DNA of 64,000 bases from Streptomyces sp. NBC_00259 (GCF_036181745.1 NZ_CP108080.1:3224001-3288000); one strand, 5' to 3'; positions 1 to 9,807 are shown, numbered from the stretch's first letter. A program made the numbers and translations. Notes: generated by a model not told the origin, from the sequence alone.

Positions 1-827
1 CGCTCGACCCGGTGGTTGTCGGTCACGACATGGCGTACGTAACGGCGCACCGTCGCATCGGCCAACCGCCCCAGGGCATCCGGAAGCCGCGCGTATTCGA
101 CCTCGCGCAGCGTGCGCACGCCCAGCGCCCGCGCGCCCGCCTCGCATCCGGCGCGCCGCTCGGCGTACGCGCCGTCGCCGAGCGCGTGCTTCACCCGGGT
201 GTCGACGACCAGGAGCCGCAGCCCTTGGGCGGCGAGGTCGAAGGGGACCTGGCGGCGGTCGAGGTCGCGGGTGTCGAGGTACAGGGCGTGGCCTTCGGTG
301 CAGCAGGCCGACGCCACCTGGTCCATGATCCCGCACGGCACACCGACGAACGCGTTCTCGGCGCGCTGGGCCAGCCGCGCCAGCTCCTCGCGGGGCAGGC
401 CGAGCCCGTGGAGATCGTTCAGGGCCAGCGCGGTGACGACCTCCACGGCCGCCGAGGAGGAGAGACCCGCGCCCGTCGGCACGGTCGAGTCGAGATGGAG
501 GTCCGCCCCGGTGACCGGGTGCCCGGCCTCCCTCAGCGCCCACAGCACACCCGCCGGATACGCCGCCCAGCCCGTGCCCGCGCGGGGTACGAGGGAGTCG
601 GCGGAGAGCTCGACCACGCCCTGGTCCATGCCCGCCGAGTGGACCCGCAGCACCCCGTCCGTGCGCCGCGCCACCGCCGCGACCGCCGTGTGGGGCAGCG
701 CGAGCGGCATCACGAATCCGTCGTTGAAGTCGGTGTACTCACCGATCAGATTGACCCGGCCCGGCGCCGCCCAGACCCCCTCGGGGTCGTACCCGTACAG
801 CTCGCGGAACCGCTCCTCCACGCTCAT
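1..827 (-). CDS. galK: Galactokinase (3' end cut off by the window edge)
   Basis: GHMP-family kinase that phosphorylates galactose to galactose-1-phosphate, first committed step of the Leloir pathway in the cytoplasm. Translation from ATG at 827 begins [19 protein letters not shown] and carries the galactokinase signature near residue 25 ([16 protein letters not shown]) and the ATP-binding GHMP motif [13 protein letters not shown] near residue 110. About 275 codons are present; the family is usually about 380 residues, so roughly the last 100 lie outside. The ATG overlaps the galE stop (TGA 826-824), so it is the third gene of galT-galE-galK and probably translationally coupled. Identity is secure; only the end is missing. 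Confidence 0.95.
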   Translation of the reverse strand, partial: MSVEERFRELYGYDPEGVWAAPGRVNLIGEYTDFNDGFVMPLALPHTAVAAVARRTDGVLRVHSAGMDQGVVELSADSLVPRAGTGWAAYPAGVLWALREAGHPVTGADLHLDSTVPTGAGLSSSAAVEVVTALALNDLHGLGLPREELARLAQRAENAFVGVPCGIMDQVASACCTEGHALYLDTRDLDRRQVPFDLAAQGLRLLVVDTRVKHALGDGAYAERRAGCEAGARALGVRTLREVEYARLPDALGRLADATVRRYVRHVVTDNHRVE

Positions 828-1789
828 GCGCCGGCCTCCCTGGCCCGGGTGAACTCCCATGCGTCGGCCACGATGCCCGCGAGGTCCGCCCGTGACGGGC
901 TCCAGCCCAGCCGCTCCCGGGCGGTGGCGGAGGACGCGACCAGCACGGCCGGGTCGCCCGCCCGGCGGGGGGCGGTGACCTCGGGAATCGGGTGACCTGT
1001 GACCTTGCGGACGGTCTCGACGACCTCGCGGACGGAGAAGCCGTTGCCGTTGCCGAGGTTGCAGATCAGATGCTCCCCGGCGGTGACCTTGTCCATGGCG
1101 AGCAGATGGGCCTCGGCCAGATCGGCGACGTGGATGTAGTCGCGTACGCAGGTGCCGTCCGGGGTCGGGTAGTCGTCGCCGAAGACGGAGATCGACTCAC
1201 GGGTGCCCAGAGCCACCTGGAGGACCAGGGGGATGAGGTGCGACTCGGGGTCGTGGCGCTCGCCGCAGCTTCCGTAGGCGCCCGCCACGTTGAAGTACCG
1301 CAGCGATGCCGCGGCCAGCCCGTGCGCGGCGCACTCACCGCTGATCATGTGGTCGACGGCCAGCTTCGAGGCGCCGTACGGGCTGGTCGGCGCGGTCGGG
1401 TCGGTCTCGGTGATGGGGGTGGAGACCGGCTCTCCGTAGGTCGCGGCCGTCGACGAGAAGACCAGCTTGCGCACACCTGCGGAGCGCATCGCGGCGAGCA
1501 GGGCCATCGTCCCGCCGACGTTGTTCACCCAGTACTTCTCGGGGTCCACGACGGACTCACCGACCTGCGAGAACGCGGCGAAGTGCAGAACGCCGTCGTA
1601 GGAGGGGTCGAGCACCCGGGCGGCGTCCTGGATGCGGCCCTCGATGAAGTCCGCCCCCGCGGGGACGCCCTCGCGGAAGCCCGTGGACAGATCGTCGAGC
1701 ACGGTCACCTCGTGCCCCGCCTCCAGCAGATGCGCGGCCACCACGCTGCCGACATAGCCGGCCCCGCCCGTCACCAGGTACTTGCTCAC
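824..1789 (-). CDS. galE: UDP-glucose 4-epimerase
   Basis: Interconverts UDP-galactose and UDP-glucose with bound NAD. The 321-residue product starts [15 protein letters not shown], i.e. the Rossmann GxxGxxG is at the extreme N-terminus, and has the SDR catalytic Tyr-x3-Lys in YGASKLAVD with the preceding catalytic Ser/Thr in [11 protein letters not shown] chose GTG 1789 because it overlaps the galT stop (GTGA) and because residues upstream in the same frame are a shadow of galT. Length fits the family. Middle gene of the gal operon, overlapping both neighbours by four bases. Confidence 0.95.
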   Translation of the reverse strand: MSKYLVTGGAGYVGSVVAAHLLEAGHEVTVLDDLSTGFREGVPAGADFIEGRIQDAARVLDPSYDGVLHFAAFSQVGESVVDPEKYWVNNVGGTMALLAAMRSAGVRKLVFSSTAATYGEPVSTPITETDPTAPTSPYGASKLAVDHMISGECAAHGLAAASLRYFNVAGAYGSCGERHDPESHLIPLVLQVALGTRESISVFGDDYPTPDGTCVRDYIHVADLAEAHLLAMDKVTAGEHLICNLGNGNGFSVREVVETVRKVTGHPIPEVTAPRRAGDPAVLVASSATARERLGWSPSRADLAGIVADAWEFTRAREAGA

Positions 1790-2829
1790 GTGCTCGCTAC
1801 CTCTCGCAGTCGGTGGGCCGCGGCCTCCGGCGGCACATCGTTGATGAACACACTCATGCCGGACTCGGAACCGGCGAGGAACTTCAGCTTTCCGGGAGTA
1901 CGGCGGACGGTGAAAAGCTCGAGGTGCAGCGCGAAGTCCTCGCGCGACGCATCGCCGAACGGCGCCTGGTGCCAGGCGGCGATGTACGGCGTCGGCGGCT
2001 GGTCCGTGCCGAAGATCCGGTCGAAGCGCCTCAACAGTTCCAGATAGACCTGTGGGAACTCTGTGCGCGCCTCCTCGTCCAGTGCCCGCAGGTCGGGCAC
2101 GCGGCGCCGCGGGTAGAGGTGGATCTCGTACGGCCAGTGCGCGGCGTAGGGCACGAAGGCCACCCAGTGCGCGCCCTGAAGGACGATCCGTTCGGAGTCC
2201 GCGAGCTCGCGCTCCAGGGTGTCGTCGAAGAGGTTGCGGCCGGTGGCGGCGAGGTGCTCGGCGACCGAGCGCTGCATCAGGGCGGTACGGGGGGTGACGA
2301 AGGGATAGCCGTAGATCTGGCCGTGCGGATGGCCGAGGGTCACACCGATCTCCGCGCCCCGGTTCTCGAAGCAGAACACCTGCTTGACCTGCGGAAGTTC
2401 GGCGAGTTCCGCGGTGCGGTCGGTCCAGGCGTCCAGGACGAGGGCGGCCTGCCGCTCGGTGAGGGCGGCGAAGGAGGCGTCGTGGTCGGAGGTGAAGCAG
2501 ACGACTTCGCAGCGGCCGGATGCTCCGGCGAGGGAGGGGAAGCGGTTCTCGAAGACGACGACGTCGTAGTCGCTGTCGGGGATCTCGCTGAGCCGGCCGT
2601 CCCGGGAGGGGCAGAGCGGACATTCGTCGGCGGGCGGGTGGTACGTACGGCCCTGGCGGTGGGAGGCGACGGCGACGGCGTCGCCGAGCAGCGGGTCGTG
2701 CCGGATCTCGGACGTGGTGGAGGTGGGGTCCAGCGGCCGGCGGTCGACGGCGTCACGGACGACGTCGTCGCGGGAGTCGTAGTAGAGCAGCTCTCGGCCG
2801 TCGGCGAGCCTGGTGACTGTCTTCTTCAC
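1786..2829 (-). CDS. galT: Galactose-1-phosphate uridylyltransferase
   Basis: Transfers UMP from UDP-glucose to galactose-1-phosphate. The active-site signature [11 protein letters not shown] with the nucleophilic central His is present about residue 155, and zinc-binding CPLCPSRD occurs about residue 64. I place the start at GTG 2829 ([18 protein letters not shown], 347 aa): a GGAGG Shine-Dalgarno sits eight bases upstream. An in-frame ATG at 2844 lies on that ribosome site and has none of its own; the frame stays open to 2922. First gene of the galT-galE-galK operon. Confidence 0.94.
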   Translation of the reverse strand: MKKTVTRLADGRELLYYDSRDDVVRDAVDRRPLDPTSTTSEIRHDPLLGDAVAVASHRQGRTYHPPADECPLCPSRDGRLSEIPDSDYDVVVFENRFPSLAGASGRCEVVCFTSDHDASFAALTERQAALVLDAWTDRTAELAELPQVKQVFCFENRGAEIGVTLGHPHGQIYGYPFVTPRTALMQRSVAEHLAATGRNLFDDTLERELADSERIVLQGAHWVAFVPYAAHWPYEIHLYPRRRVPDLRALDEEARTEFPQVYLELLRRFDRIFGTDQPPTPYIAAWHQAPFGDASREDFALHLELFTVRRTPGKLKFLAGSESGMSVFINDVPPEAAAHRLREVAST

Positions 2830-2849
2830 GCGGAGTGCCTCCATGGCCC

Positions 2850-2910
2850 GCCATCCACCAACATAAGCGAACACAACAAACCATGAGTCAACAGAGACGT
2901 CAACCGTGGC
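2850..2910 (-). promoter_or_regulatory. Probable gal operon promoter/operator region
   Basis: The stretch just upstream of galT is much richer in A+T than its surroundings. On the minus strand it shows two TTGAC elements (TTGACG and TTGACT, 13 bases apart) followed by a tract with repeated TGTT steps (TTTGTTGTGTTCG, then TATGTTGG). The Streptomyces galactose operon is known to have an inducible, glucose-sensitive promoter with direct-repeat operators at this place; assigning these repeats to that operator is inference. No clear -10 can be chosen. Confidence 0.4.
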
Positions 2911-2997
2911 GTGTGTGTTCATGTGGGAGTGGGAGGTCGGGGCAGCACGGGGCCAGAGGGTCGGCGCGTGAGACGGCGCCTGCCCCGGTGCGCGTGC

Positions 2998-3717
2998 TCA
3001 GGCCTGGTCGGCGTCCCGCAGCGGTACGGGCGGTGCGGGCGGTCCGGCCGGCGGGATCGCGGCGTGGTCGAGCAGCCCCGTCCTGGCCGCCAGCGCCGCG
3101 GCCTCCAGCCGTGAACCGACGCCCAGCTTCATCAGCACCCGCTGCACATGGGTGCGGGCCGTGCTCGGGGCTATGCCCATGCCCGCCGCGATCAGCCGGG
3201 TGTCCTCGCCCTCCGCCACCCGTACGAGCACCTCCACCTCGCGTGGAGTGAGCATCTGCAGCAGCCGCCGGCCTTCGTCGTCGGGCTGGGCCGCCGGGTT
3301 CAGCAGCTCGCAGAACGCGCCCTGGAGCAGCTGCGGCGCGACCGCCGTCTCGCCGGCCCGCGCCTTGACCATCGCCCGCTCGACGCCCTCGATGCGCTCG
3401 TCGTGGCGTACGTAACCGGAGGCGCCGGCGGCGAAGGCCGCCGCGATCCCGCGCGGCGACGGCACGGGCCCGAGCACCACCACGGCCACCTGCGGCCGCT
3501 CCCGCTTGATCCGCACGATGGGGTCGAACGCCCCGGGCTCCGCCGGTGCCGCGGTGCCGAGCAGGCACACCTCAGGGGCCCTGCTCACCACGAGCTCGGC
3601 CGCCCTCGCCGTCGGCGCCGCCGCCGCGAGCACCCGGTGCCCGCGCAGTTTCAGCGCCGAGGCCAGCGCCTCGGCCAGCAATCGGTGGTCGTCGACCACC
3701 ATGAGCCGCACACCCAT
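2998..3717 (-). CDS. Orphan NarL/LuxR-type response regulator with degenerate receiver
   Basis: 239-residue protein with a CheY-like receiver (residues 1-115) and a GerE/LuxR helix-turn-helix (about 155-212, LTPREVEVLVRVAEG then STARTHVQRVLMKLGV). The acidic pocket Asp pair is kept (VVDDHRLLAEAL), but position 54, normally the phosphorylated Asp after two hydrophobics, is Gly (CLLGTAAP), and the conserved Lys after GASGY is replaced (GYVRHDE). Phosphorylation by a histidine kinase is therefore unlikely. No kinase gene is adjacent. ATG 3717 follows a GGGGG run that can act as ribosome site. It is probably a DNA-binding regulator controlled by ligand, partner or level; its targets are unknown. 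Confidence 0.88.
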   Translation of the reverse strand: MGVRLMVVDDHRLLAEALASALKLRGHRVLAAAAPTARAAELVVSRAPEVCLLGTAAPAEPGAFDPIVRIKRERPQVAVVVLGPVPSPRGIAAAFAAGASGYVRHDERIEGVERAMVKARAGETAVAPQLLQGAFCELLNPAAQPDDEGRRLLQMLTPREVEVLVRVAEGEDTRLIAAGMGIAPSTARTHVQRVLMKLGVGSRLEAAALAARTGLLDHAAIPPAGPPAPPVPLRDADQA

Positions 3718-3868
3718 CGAGCAACCCCCATACCCCTGGAGTCGGCCCCCCGGCCCCCAGCCCTACTGACCCGGCAAGCTACACGCTTGTTCGACGTTGC
3801 GCTCGCCCTACGCGTCGGAATTCCCTCGGATCGGCGAAATGTATGTCGTTCGGGGCAAGTTGACGGAG

Positions 3869-3904
3869 CGAGGGAGGTCCCCCGGCGGTGGGGGACCTCC
3901 CTCG
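3869..3904. terminator. Strong hairpin, likely transcription terminator
   Basis: Perfect 15-bp inverted repeat (CGAGGGAGGTCCCCC and its complement) around a 6-base loop, ending 21 bases beyond the stop codon of the first PQQ-propeller gene. Suits termination of that minus-strand transcript. Confidence 0.8.
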
Positions 3905-3925
3905 TGTTCACGGACGCGATCCGGC

Positions 3926-5722
3926 TCAGCCGGTGGTGAAGGACAGCACCAGATACTGCGGGTCGCTCGAACTGGACGTGCTGGGCTTGCTGATCATGGT
4001 CTCGGACATGAACAGCCGGCCGTTGGTGTAGAGGATCTCCGCGTAGTCCAGGGAGAAGCCGGTCTCCGCGTCCCGGACGGACTCCTCCGACGGGTTCTCC
4101 AGCAGCACCGTCTGCTTGAAGGTGCCGCCGTCGATGCTGACGATCTGGCCGCCCTTGTCGTACGGGGGCTTCTTGTACGCGATGACGTTGCCGCCGTCCA
4201 TGCGCAGCGGGTACAGGGTGTACCGGTCGCCGGCGTCGGCCCTGTCGGTCGTCGGCTTGCCCGTGCTCAGGTCGAACGAGACGATCTCGTTGGTCTGGCC
4301 GTACTCGCCCGAGCCCTCGTGCTCCTCGGTGGGCAGGTACAGACGGCCGTTGCCGACGGTCACGTGCTGGCAGGTCTCGACCTCGGTGGAGCCGCAGCGC
4401 GCGGCGAACCGGTCCGCGTCGGCCGTGATCTTGGCCTTGAGCTTGCCGGTCTTCTCGTCGATGACGAAGAAGTCCGAGATGCCGCTGCCGTCCCCGGCCG
4501 TGTCGCCGACGTCCGCGGCGACGACGAGGGGCTTGGTGGAGACGATGCTCGCGTACTCGACGCCCGCGGGCATCTTGAACGAGGAGAGGGGCGCGCCGGT
4601 CGCCGGGTTCACCGTCTGGATGATCACCTGCTGGCTGCCGTACTCGCCGCACTTGCGGGCCGCCACGAGGGCCTCGCCGCCGCCGTAACCCATGTCGTAG
4701 CAGCCCTCGGCGTTGGCGTCGGGCTTCCAGCGGAGCGCACCGGTGGCGAGGTCGAAGGCCGCGCCGCCGTCGGTGCCGCCGCCCGCGACGGTGTTGCCGC
4801 TGAGCGTGACCTCGGTCAGGCGGACCTTGTCGTCACCGGTTCCCTTGGCCGACTTCGTCCACAGCAGCTTGCCGGTGGTCAGATCGATGGCGCCGACCTC
4901 GGTGCACGCCGCGTAGTTGCGCGGCGGCTTGCGCTTGGTGGCCTCGAAGGCGATCGCGGTCTTGTTGTCCTTGGTGGCGTGCCGCGAGGCCGCGCACACC
5001 TGGCCGGGGAGCGGGATGGTCCACTTCACCGTGCCCTTGGCGAGGTCGTAGCCCACGACGGAGGAGACGCCGGTCTTGACGTACGTCGAGTCGGTGACCC
5101 AGGAACCACTGACGTTGGTGACGTCGGTGACCTTCGGCTGCGGGAGCTGGAACGCCACCTTGGCCGCGGTGTTGGCCGGCGCCTTCTCCTTGCCGCCCCC
5201 TCCGATGTCCTTGCCCTTCCCGCCGTCGGCGCCCTCGGTCGTGTTCTTGGCGTCGTCGGGCTTGGAGTCGTCGCCCCGGGCCGCGGCGAACCAGACACCG
5301 GCGCCGATGATCAGCACCACCGCGACGGCCGCGGCGATGATGATCTGCATCTGGGCGCTCAGCTTCTTGCCGCCGCCGGGACCGCCCGGCTGGGGCGGCA
5401 GGTACTGCGGCTGCGTGGGCTGCGCCGGATACCCGTACCCGTACGACTGCTGCCCCATGGGCTGGGTCTGCGGGTAGCCGTACCCGGCGCCCTGCCCGGG
5501 CGGAGCCGCCTGCGGATACCCGTACCCGGGCTGCTGCGGCGGCGGGGTGGGCGCCCCGAAGCCGCCGGGAGGCGGGTCCTGGGGGGCGCCGAAGCCACCC
5601 TGCGGAGGCTGCGCCGACTGGTGGGGCGGCTGAGGCGCTTGGTGGGGCGCCTGGTTCGGCGGCTGAGGGGGCTGGTTCGGTGGCTGCGGTGGCTGGTTGG
5701 GCGGCTGCGGTGGCTGCGTCAC
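3926..5722 (-). CDS. Membrane-anchored PQQ-like beta-propeller protein (copy A)
   Basis: 598 residues. The first 125 or so are a Pro/Gln/Asn-rich cytosolic-type tail (PPNQPPQPPNQ repeats, then GYGYPQ motifs). A single hydrophobic segment follows (IIIAAAVAVVLIIGAGVWFAA, about 130-150), then an extracytoplasmic region with repeated blades of the BamB/PQQ type (FDLATGALRWKPD, IDLTTGKLLWTK, FDLSTGKPTT). It resembles its neighbour 5781-7640 in architecture, indicating tandem duplication. GTG 5722 lies 58 bases after the upstream paralogue's stop, so the two are likely co-transcribed. The family is often annotated as a BamB-like quinoprotein repeat protein. No cofactor or substrate can be inferred; a surface binding or sensing role is a guess. 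Confidence 0.85.
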   Translation of the reverse strand: MTQPPQPPNQPPQPPNQPPQPPNQAPHQAPQPPHQSAQPPQGGFGAPQDPPPGGFGAPTPPPQQPGYGYPQAAPPGQGAGYGYPQTQPMGQQSYGYGYPAQPTQPQYLPPQPGGPGGGKKLSAQMQIIIAAAVAVVLIIGAGVWFAAARGDDSKPDDAKNTTEGADGGKGKDIGGGGKEKAPANTAAKVAFQLPQPKVTDVTNVSGSWVTDSTYVKTGVSSVVGYDLAKGTVKWTIPLPGQVCAASRHATKDNKTAIAFEATKRKPPRNYAACTEVGAIDLTTGKLLWTKSAKGTGDDKVRLTEVTLSGNTVAGGGTDGGAAFDLATGALRWKPDANAEGCYDMGYGGGEALVAARKCGEYGSQQVIIQTVNPATGAPLSSFKMPAGVEYASIVSTKPLVVAADVGDTAGDGSGISDFFVIDEKTGKLKAKITADADRFAARCGSTEVETCQHVTVGNGRLYLPTEEHEGSGEYGQTNEIVSFDLSTGKPTTDRADAGDRYTLYPLRMDGGNVIAYKKPPYDKGGQIVSIDGGTFKQTVLLENPSEESVRDAETGFSLDYAEILYTNGRLFMSETMISKPSTSSSSDPQYLVLSFTTG

Positions 5723-5780
5723 GTGTCCGTACCTCTGAGGAGAAGAAGGCTGTCGATTCCGGGGCGTCGGTCGGACGCGG

Positions 5781-7640
5781 TCACTTCCCGAAGGCCATCA
5801 TCGTCTTGGCCTCCTTCTCCTCCGCGTCGTTGCTCGCGCTGACCCGCCCGCTCGCGATGATGAAGCGGCCGTCCTGGTAGGCCAGTTTCGGGGACCAGAA
5901 GGTCCGCTCGATCTCGGAGGTGGACGCCGGGTTCTGCAGGATCACGGTCGGCTTGCCGCCGGTCGGGGGCAGTGTCGCGATCGCGCCGCCCGAGTCGTAC
6001 CGGGGCTCCATGTACAGGAGGACGTTCGAGCCCTCCGTGCGCAGGGGGAGCATGGTGCGCTCGGCGGGGGCGTCGGCGCGCCACTTGGCCTTGCCGGTGT
6101 TGAGGTCGAAGGCGACGACGGTGTTGGTGCGGACGGTGCCGCCCGACTTGGGCTCGGTCGCCATGTAGAAGGTGTTGGCGTCGGCGGCGACGCCGACGCA
6201 GCCCTCCAGGATCTGGCTGAAGACGACGAAGCCGCCGCCGCAGCGCGGCTGGAAGCGGTCCGTGCCGCCGTCGATCTGCGAGCGCAGCGTGCCGTTGTCG
6301 TTGAGCGCGATGACGCTCCACTTCTTCTGGTCGCGCTGGGAGAGGGAGACGACCAGCGGGCTGACCGAATAGACCTTGTCCACTTCCCAGTTGGCCGGGA
6401 GCTTGTACGTCCACTTGGCCTTGCCGGTGGTCGGGTCGAGCTCCTGGAGCTGCTCCTGGCGCTTGTCGTAGCTGCTGGTACGGCAGGTCTCGGCGGCGAT
6501 GAGCTTGGGGCCGCCGGCGAAGGCCTGCGGCTGGCAGTTGCCGGGGAGCTTGCCGAAGAGCGGCTTGCCGTCGCTGATCCGGAAGGCCTCGCCGTTGCCG
6601 GTGCGGGCGGCGGTCACGGTGTCGCCGCTGATCGCCAGGGTGATGTCGGAGAGCAGGTCGAAGGCACCCTTCTCGGTGATCTCCTTCTTCCAGCCCGCCT
6701 TGCCGGTCTTGAGGTCGACCAGCTGCATCTGGGTGCACTTGGCCTTGTCGTTGGTGCCGTCCTTGAAGCCGATGACGAGCTTGCCGTCGTCGGTGCCCCG
6801 CACGGGTGCGGCGCAGAGCTCGCCGGGAAGCGGCAGGGTCCACTTCTTGCTGCCGTCGGTGGCCGAGAAGCCGCTGAGCTCCTTGTACATGCCCTTGACG
6901 ACGACGTCGCCGGCGAACCACGGGCCGTACACCTCGGAGCCGTTGCGCGGCAGGTCGATGTCGTTCTTCGTCAGCCAGAGCACCTTCGACTCGCCGTCCT
7001 TGCGCCCGGCGTTGAGGTCGTCCACCTCCTTGCCGCCACCGGTGCCGCTGCCGTCGCCCTGGTCGACCGACTCGGAGCCGGACGGCTTCGGGCCGCTGGT
7101 CTGCTTGGCGTCGGGCTTCGTGTCGTCGTCACCGCCGCTGACGGCGAACCAGGTGCCGCCGCCGATGACGAGGAGGGCCGCCACGGCCGCACCGATGATG
7201 GCGGCGGGCCTGCCCTTGAAGAAGTTCCCGCTCCCGCCGCCCTGAGGGGGCGGGGTGGGGGCGCCGGGGTACTGCGGCTGGGTGGGGTAGCCACCGGGGT
7301 AGCCGCCGTAGGGGCCGGGCTGCTGGCCGTAGGGCCCCGGCTGCTGGTTGTACGGGCCGGGCTGCTGGTGGTACGGACCCGGCGTCTGCTGCGGGTAGCC
7401 GTAACCCGGCTGCGGGGCCTGCGGATAGCCGTATCCCGGCTGCGGCTGCGGCGGCTGCTGCTGCTGCTGCGGCTGACCGGCGGGCGGCGCGGGCGGGGCC
7501 TGCGGCGGGACCGGCGGCGGACCCTGCGGCATCTGCGGCGGTTGCGCGGGCTGCTGGGGCTGCTGAGGAGAACCCTGCTGAGGGTCCTGCGGAGACCCGA
7601 AGCCTCCCTGCGGCGGTTGCTGGCTGGGCGGCTGAGTCAT
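5781..7640 (-). CDS. Membrane-anchored PQQ-like beta-propeller protein (copy B)
   Basis: 619 residues with the same plan as copy A: a long Pro/Gln/Gly/Tyr-rich N-terminal tail (GYGYPQAPQPGYGYPQ, then repeated PGPYxQQ units), one transmembrane helix about residues 148-170 (AAIIGAAVAALLVIGGGTWF), a Ser/Asp/Gly linker and PQQ-type blades (FDLNTGKAKWRAD, VDLKTGKAGWKK). ATG 7640 is preceded by an AGGGGG ribosome site. Upstream is a 160-base gap and the terminator of the ABC-F gene, so this copy probably carries the promoter for both paralogues. The exact function is unknown. Confidence 0.85.
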   Translation of the reverse strand: MTQPPSQQPPQGGFGSPQDPQQGSPQQPQQPAQPPQMPQGPPPVPPQAPPAPPAGQPQQQQQPPQPQPGYGYPQAPQPGYGYPQQTPGPYHQQPGPYNQQPGPYGQQPGPYGGYPGGYPTQPQYPGAPTPPPQGGGSGNFFKGRPAAIIGAAVAALLVIGGGTWFAVSGGDDDTKPDAKQTSGPKPSGSESVDQGDGSGTGGGKEVDDLNAGRKDGESKVLWLTKNDIDLPRNGSEVYGPWFAGDVVVKGMYKELSGFSATDGSKKWTLPLPGELCAAPVRGTDDGKLVIGFKDGTNDKAKCTQMQLVDLKTGKAGWKKEITEKGAFDLLSDITLAISGDTVTAARTGNGEAFRISDGKPLFGKLPGNCQPQAFAGGPKLIAAETCRTSSYDKRQEQLQELDPTTGKAKWTYKLPANWEVDKVYSVSPLVVSLSQRDQKKWSVIALNDNGTLRSQIDGGTDRFQPRCGGGFVVFSQILEGCVGVAADANTFYMATEPKSGGTVRTNTVVAFDLNTGKAKWRADAPAERTMLPLRTEGSNVLLYMEPRYDSGGAIATLPPTGGKPTVILQNPASTSEIERTFWSPKLAYQDGRFIIASGRVSASNDAEEKEAKTMMAFGK

Positions 7641-7800
7641 GGCAGCACATCCCCCTTCGTGCGGTCCACGACCCGACCGGCCTCCCCCGCGATTCCGTCC
7701 GGCAGTTGCCGTACGGAAAGGAGCGAATCGGACATGGATGGCGCAGCGTCACGTCAGTCGAGCGGGGCTTCTTTGTATCACCTGGGACCTGTCGACAGCG

Positions 7801-7838
7801 GGGCCGGTCCGCCCCTGTACCCAAGGGAGGACCGGCCC
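7801..7838 (-). terminator. Hairpin downstream of the ABC-F gene
   Basis: Ten-base perfect arms GGGCCGGTCC / GGACCGGCCC with an additional inner CCCT/AGGG pairing, starting 34 bases past the ABC-F stop codon on its transcript. Confidence 0.7.
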
Positions 7839-7872
7839 GTGATGCCGTCGTTACCCGTTCCGCGCGACGCCG

Positions 7873-9690
7873 CTACGCGTCCTCGGCGAGCTCCAGCCAC
7901 CGCATCTCCAACTCGTCGCGCTCGCCTGCGAGTTCACGGAGTTCGGCGTCGAGTTTCGCCACCTTCCCGAAGTCGGTGGCGTTTTCGGCGATTTGCGAGT
8001 GCAGCGTGGCCTCCCTGGCGGAGACCTTGTCCAGCTGACGCTCGATCTTCTGCAGTTCCTTCTTGGCGGCACGCTGGTCCGCGGCCGACTTCTCGGGGGC
8101 CGCGGACTTCTCGGACGCCGCGGCGGGCGCCGCCGGGGTCGCGGCCGCGGTCTCCGTCATCCGCTCCCGGCGCTCCAGATACTCGTCGATACCGCGCGGA
8201 AGCATGCGCAGGGCGGCGTCGCCGAGCAGCGCGTACACCCGGTCGGTGGTCCGCTCGACGAAGAACCGGTCGTGGGAGATGACGACCATCGAGCCGGGCC
8301 AGCCGTCGAGGAGGTCCTCCAGCTGGGTCAGGGTCTCGATGTCGAGGTCGTTGGTGGGCTCGTCGAGGAACAGGACGTTCGGCTCGTCCATCAGCAGCCG
8401 CAGCAGCTGGAGCCGGCGCCGCTCGCCACCGGACAGATCACCGACCGGGGTCCACTGCTTCTCCTTCGAGAAGCCGAACTGCTCGCACAGCTGCCCGGCC
8501 GTCATCTCCCTGCCCTTGCCGAGGTCGACGCGGTCGCGCACCTGCTGGACCGCCTCCAGCACCCGCAGATCCGGGTCGAGTTCGACGACCTCCTGGGAGA
8601 GATAGGCCAGCTTCACGGTCTTGCCGGTGACGATCCGTCCGTCGCTCGGCTGACGCTCTCCGTCGCTGCGGGCGGCGTCGGCCATCGCCCGCAGGAGCGA
8701 CGTCTTGCCGGCACCGTTCACCCCGACCAGGCCGAAGCGGTCACCGGGGCCGAGCTGCCAGGTCAGATGCTTCAGCAGCACCTTCGAGCCGGCCTGGACC
8801 GTCACGTTCTCCAGGTCGAAGACCGTCTTGCCGAGCCGGGAGGAGGCGAACTTCATCAGCTCCGACGTGTCGCGCGGCGGCGGCACGTCCTTGATCAGCT
8901 CATTGGCGGCCTCGACCCGGAAGCGCGGCTTCGACGTACGGGCCGGGGCGCCGCGGCGCAGCCAGGCCAGCTCCTTGCGGACCAGGTTCTGCCGCTTGAC
9001 CTCTTCGGTCGCCGCGATGCGCTCACGCTCGGCACGGGCGAACACGTAGTCGGTGTAGCCGCCTTCGTACTCGTACACCGTGCCGCGCTGGACGTCCCAC
9101 ATGCGGGTGCAGACCTGGTCGAGGAACCAGCGGTCGTGCGTGACGCAGACGAGCGCCGAGCGGCGCGCCCGGAGGTGGCGGGCGAGCCAGGAGATGCCCT
9201 CCACGTCCAGGTGGTTGGTCGGCTCGTCGAGAACGATCAGGTCCGGCTCGGCGATGAGCAGCTTCGCGAGGGCGATCCGCCGCCGCTCGCCACCGGAGAG
9301 CGGCGCGATGACGGTGTCCAGTCCGTGCGGGAAGCCGGGCAGGTCGAGCCCGCCGAAGAGTCCGGTCAGCACGTCGCGGATCTTGGCGTTGCCCGCCCAC
9401 TCGTGGTCGGCGAGATCACCGATGACCTCGTGCCGGACGGTGGCGGCGGGGTCGAGCGAGTCGTGCTGGGTGAGCACTCCGAGGCTCAGCCCGCCGCTGT
9501 GGGTGACGCGGCCGGTGTCGGCCTCCTCCAGCTTGGCGAGCATGCGGATGAGGGTCGTCTTGCCGTCCCCATTGCGCCCGACGACACCGATTCGGTCTCC
9601 CTCGGACACGCCGAGGGAGACTCCGTCGAGCAGGGCACGGGTGCCGTACACCTTGCTGACTGCCTCGACATTGACCAGGTTGACGGCCAT
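7873..9690 (-). CDS. ABC-F family ATPase (duplicated ATP-binding cassettes)
   Basis: 605-residue soluble protein with two ABC domains and no membrane part. Cassette 1: Walker A GRNGDGKTT, signature LSGGERRRIALAKLL, Walker B LIVLDEPTNHLD. Cassette 2: Walker A GVNGAGKTS, signature LSGGERRRLQLLRLL, Walker B VLFLDEPTNDLD. A charged linker joins them, and a Lys/Glu-rich coiled coil forms the last 80 residues (KKELQKIERQLDKV), as in Uup-like members. ABC-F proteins act on ribosomes (translation factors or antibiotic protection) rather than in transport; which role applies here is not visible. ATG 9690 was chosen over longer in-frame starts because of the GGAG ribosome site and the typical N-terminus MAVNLVNVEAVSKVYG. 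Confidence 0.9.
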   Translation of the reverse strand: MAVNLVNVEAVSKVYGTRALLDGVSLGVSEGDRIGVVGRNGDGKTTLIRMLAKLEEADTGRVTHSGGLSLGVLTQHDSLDPAATVRHEVIGDLADHEWAGNAKIRDVLTGLFGGLDLPGFPHGLDTVIAPLSGGERRRIALAKLLIAEPDLIVLDEPTNHLDVEGISWLARHLRARRSALVCVTHDRWFLDQVCTRMWDVQRGTVYEYEGGYTDYVFARAERERIAATEEVKRQNLVRKELAWLRRGAPARTSKPRFRVEAANELIKDVPPPRDTSELMKFASSRLGKTVFDLENVTVQAGSKVLLKHLTWQLGPGDRFGLVGVNGAGKTSLLRAMADAARSDGERQPSDGRIVTGKTVKLAYLSQEVVELDPDLRVLEAVQQVRDRVDLGKGREMTAGQLCEQFGFSKEKQWTPVGDLSGGERRRLQLLRLLMDEPNVLFLDEPTNDLDIETLTQLEDLLDGWPGSMVVISHDRFFVERTTDRVYALLGDAALRMLPRGIDEYLERRERMTETAAATPAAPAAASEKSAAPEKSAADQRAAKKELQKIERQLDKVSAREATLHSQIAENATDFGKVAKLDAELRELAGERDELEMRWLELAEDA

Positions 9691-9807
9691 CAACGCTCCA
9701 GATGAGGGGATCCGATCGACCTCCCAGCGTAATCGTCGCGGGCACGTCGAAATCCCGCGCACACCCAGCGTGATCGCTCGCGGACGGTGGGTGGCGTGGT
9801 CCTTCCG

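Noticed and set aside
3797..5842. 681-codon plus-strand frame with LRRLVGRLRRLVGRL repeats
   Set aside because: It is the complement of the Pro/Gln-rich repeats of the PQQ-propeller protein.
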